From assembly GCA_017958465.1 (NCBI GenBank), contig JAGDCQ010000007.1, positions 1 to 5,323 on the forward strand: a stretch of 5,323 nt of DNA, read 5' to 3'. The notes beneath the pieces were generated by a model that saw nothing but the letters and a program-made list of their open reading frames with translations, had not been told where the DNA came from and did not search any database. The translations under genes were made by a program, and so were the position numbers. This stretch comes from Lachnospiraceae bacterium (lineage in GTDB: Bacteria; Bacillota; Clostridia; Lachnospirales; Lachnospiraceae). Positions 5,205-5,323 of the stretch are shown here, piece by piece (position 1 is the stretch's first letter; every line of letters begins with the position of its first letter).

Positions 5205-5288
5205 TTTTGCTGCGGAGCAGCAAAAACCCCGCTCATCATGAGCAAGAAGCGCAGCGGATTGCGAATGACGAGTGGGGCTGCGGGCAGC
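5205..5288. repeat. Dense nested inverted repeats, unexplained intergenic element
   Basis: Several dyads are packed together. TTTTGCTGC-GGA-GCAGCAAAA (5205-5225) is perfect. GCTCAT-C-ATGAGC (5231-5243) is perfect. CCCCGCTCATCAT (5227-5239) pairs with ATGACGAGTGGGG (5265-5277) over 13 positions with one G-U and one mismatch, enclosing CGCA/TGCG (5250-5253 with 5260-5263). GCTGC-GG-GCAGC (5277-5288) repeats the core of the first dyad. It lies between the terminator of the Ig-like gene and a second hairpin. Candidates are a REP-like repeat, a small non-autonomous element or a structured RNA; the sequence alone does not decide. Confidence 0.5.
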
Positions 5289-5302
5289 GAGTATATCAAA
5301 CA

Positions 5303-5323
5303 GCTTCCGAAAGCTTGCTTTCG
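5303..5323. repeat. Second copy of the terminator core, cut by window edge
   Basis: This segment matches 5161-5181, the left half of the terminator of the Ig-like gene, at all but two of 21 positions, including an exact 14-base GAAAGCTTGCTTTC. It self-pairs as CGAAAG-CTTG-CTTTCG. It is probably the start of another terminator hairpin whose second arm lies beyond the window. Confidence 0.6.

Noticed and set aside
4955..5299. Minus-strand frame of 114 codons at the right end
   Set aside because: It crosses the terminator and lies opposite the Ig-like gene; its composition is that of a shadow frame and it has no ribosome binding site.

Overview
The window looks like ordinary chromosome from a low-to-moderate GC Firmicute. 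Clostridia, possibly Lachnospiraceae, is my best guess. The reasons are strong GGAGG-type ribosome binding sites, sigma-A-like promoters (TTGACA/TATAAT), intrinsic terminators with U-runs, a DUF4342-type UBA-like membrane protein, a Firmicute-style HD-GYP protein and a typical MurA. No insertion sequence, phage gene, CRISPR array, tRNA or rRNA was seen.

Left third (1-1745, minus strand): an apparent operon read right to left. It holds a small UBA-like/transmembrane protein (DUF4342-type), an OmpR-family response regulator, and the first 92 residues of a membrane sensor histidine kinase that leaves the window at base 1. The kinase start overlaps the end of the regulator gene by 20 bp. A promoter with an extended -10 precedes the UBA-like gene. 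Just upstream of it are four TTAAnn-type boxes repeated every 11 bp (1756-1794), the arrangement that OmpR-family regulators often bind. This suggests an autoregulated envelope-sensing unit and is the most interesting inference here.

Middle (1868-3156, plus strand): a consensus promoter drives a complete HD-GYP protein, a probable cyclic-di-GMP phosphodiesterase. Two tandem terminators follow, and the second is symmetrical enough to serve the convergent gene as well.

Right half: murA (3174-4472, minus strand) makes UDP-GlcNAc enolpyruvyl transferase, the first committed enzyme of peptidoglycan synthesis. It has a strong extended -10 promoter and a perfect 11-bp AT inverted repeat just upstream of its -35. 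It has no normally spaced Shine-Dalgarno sequence; instead a tight hairpin lies between a distant AAAGGA and the start codon. Divergently, a short gene (4778-5122) encodes a stand-alone Big_5/SbsA-like Ig domain with no visible export signal, and a strong hairpin terminator ends it. The last 120 bases carry nested inverted repeats and a second copy of the terminator core, cut by the window edge.

Taken together, the window mixes cell-envelope functions (sensor system, MurA, possibly the Ig-like protein) with second-messenger signalling. Only the UBA-like/regulator/kinase set looks like one operon; the others appear to be independent transcription units.
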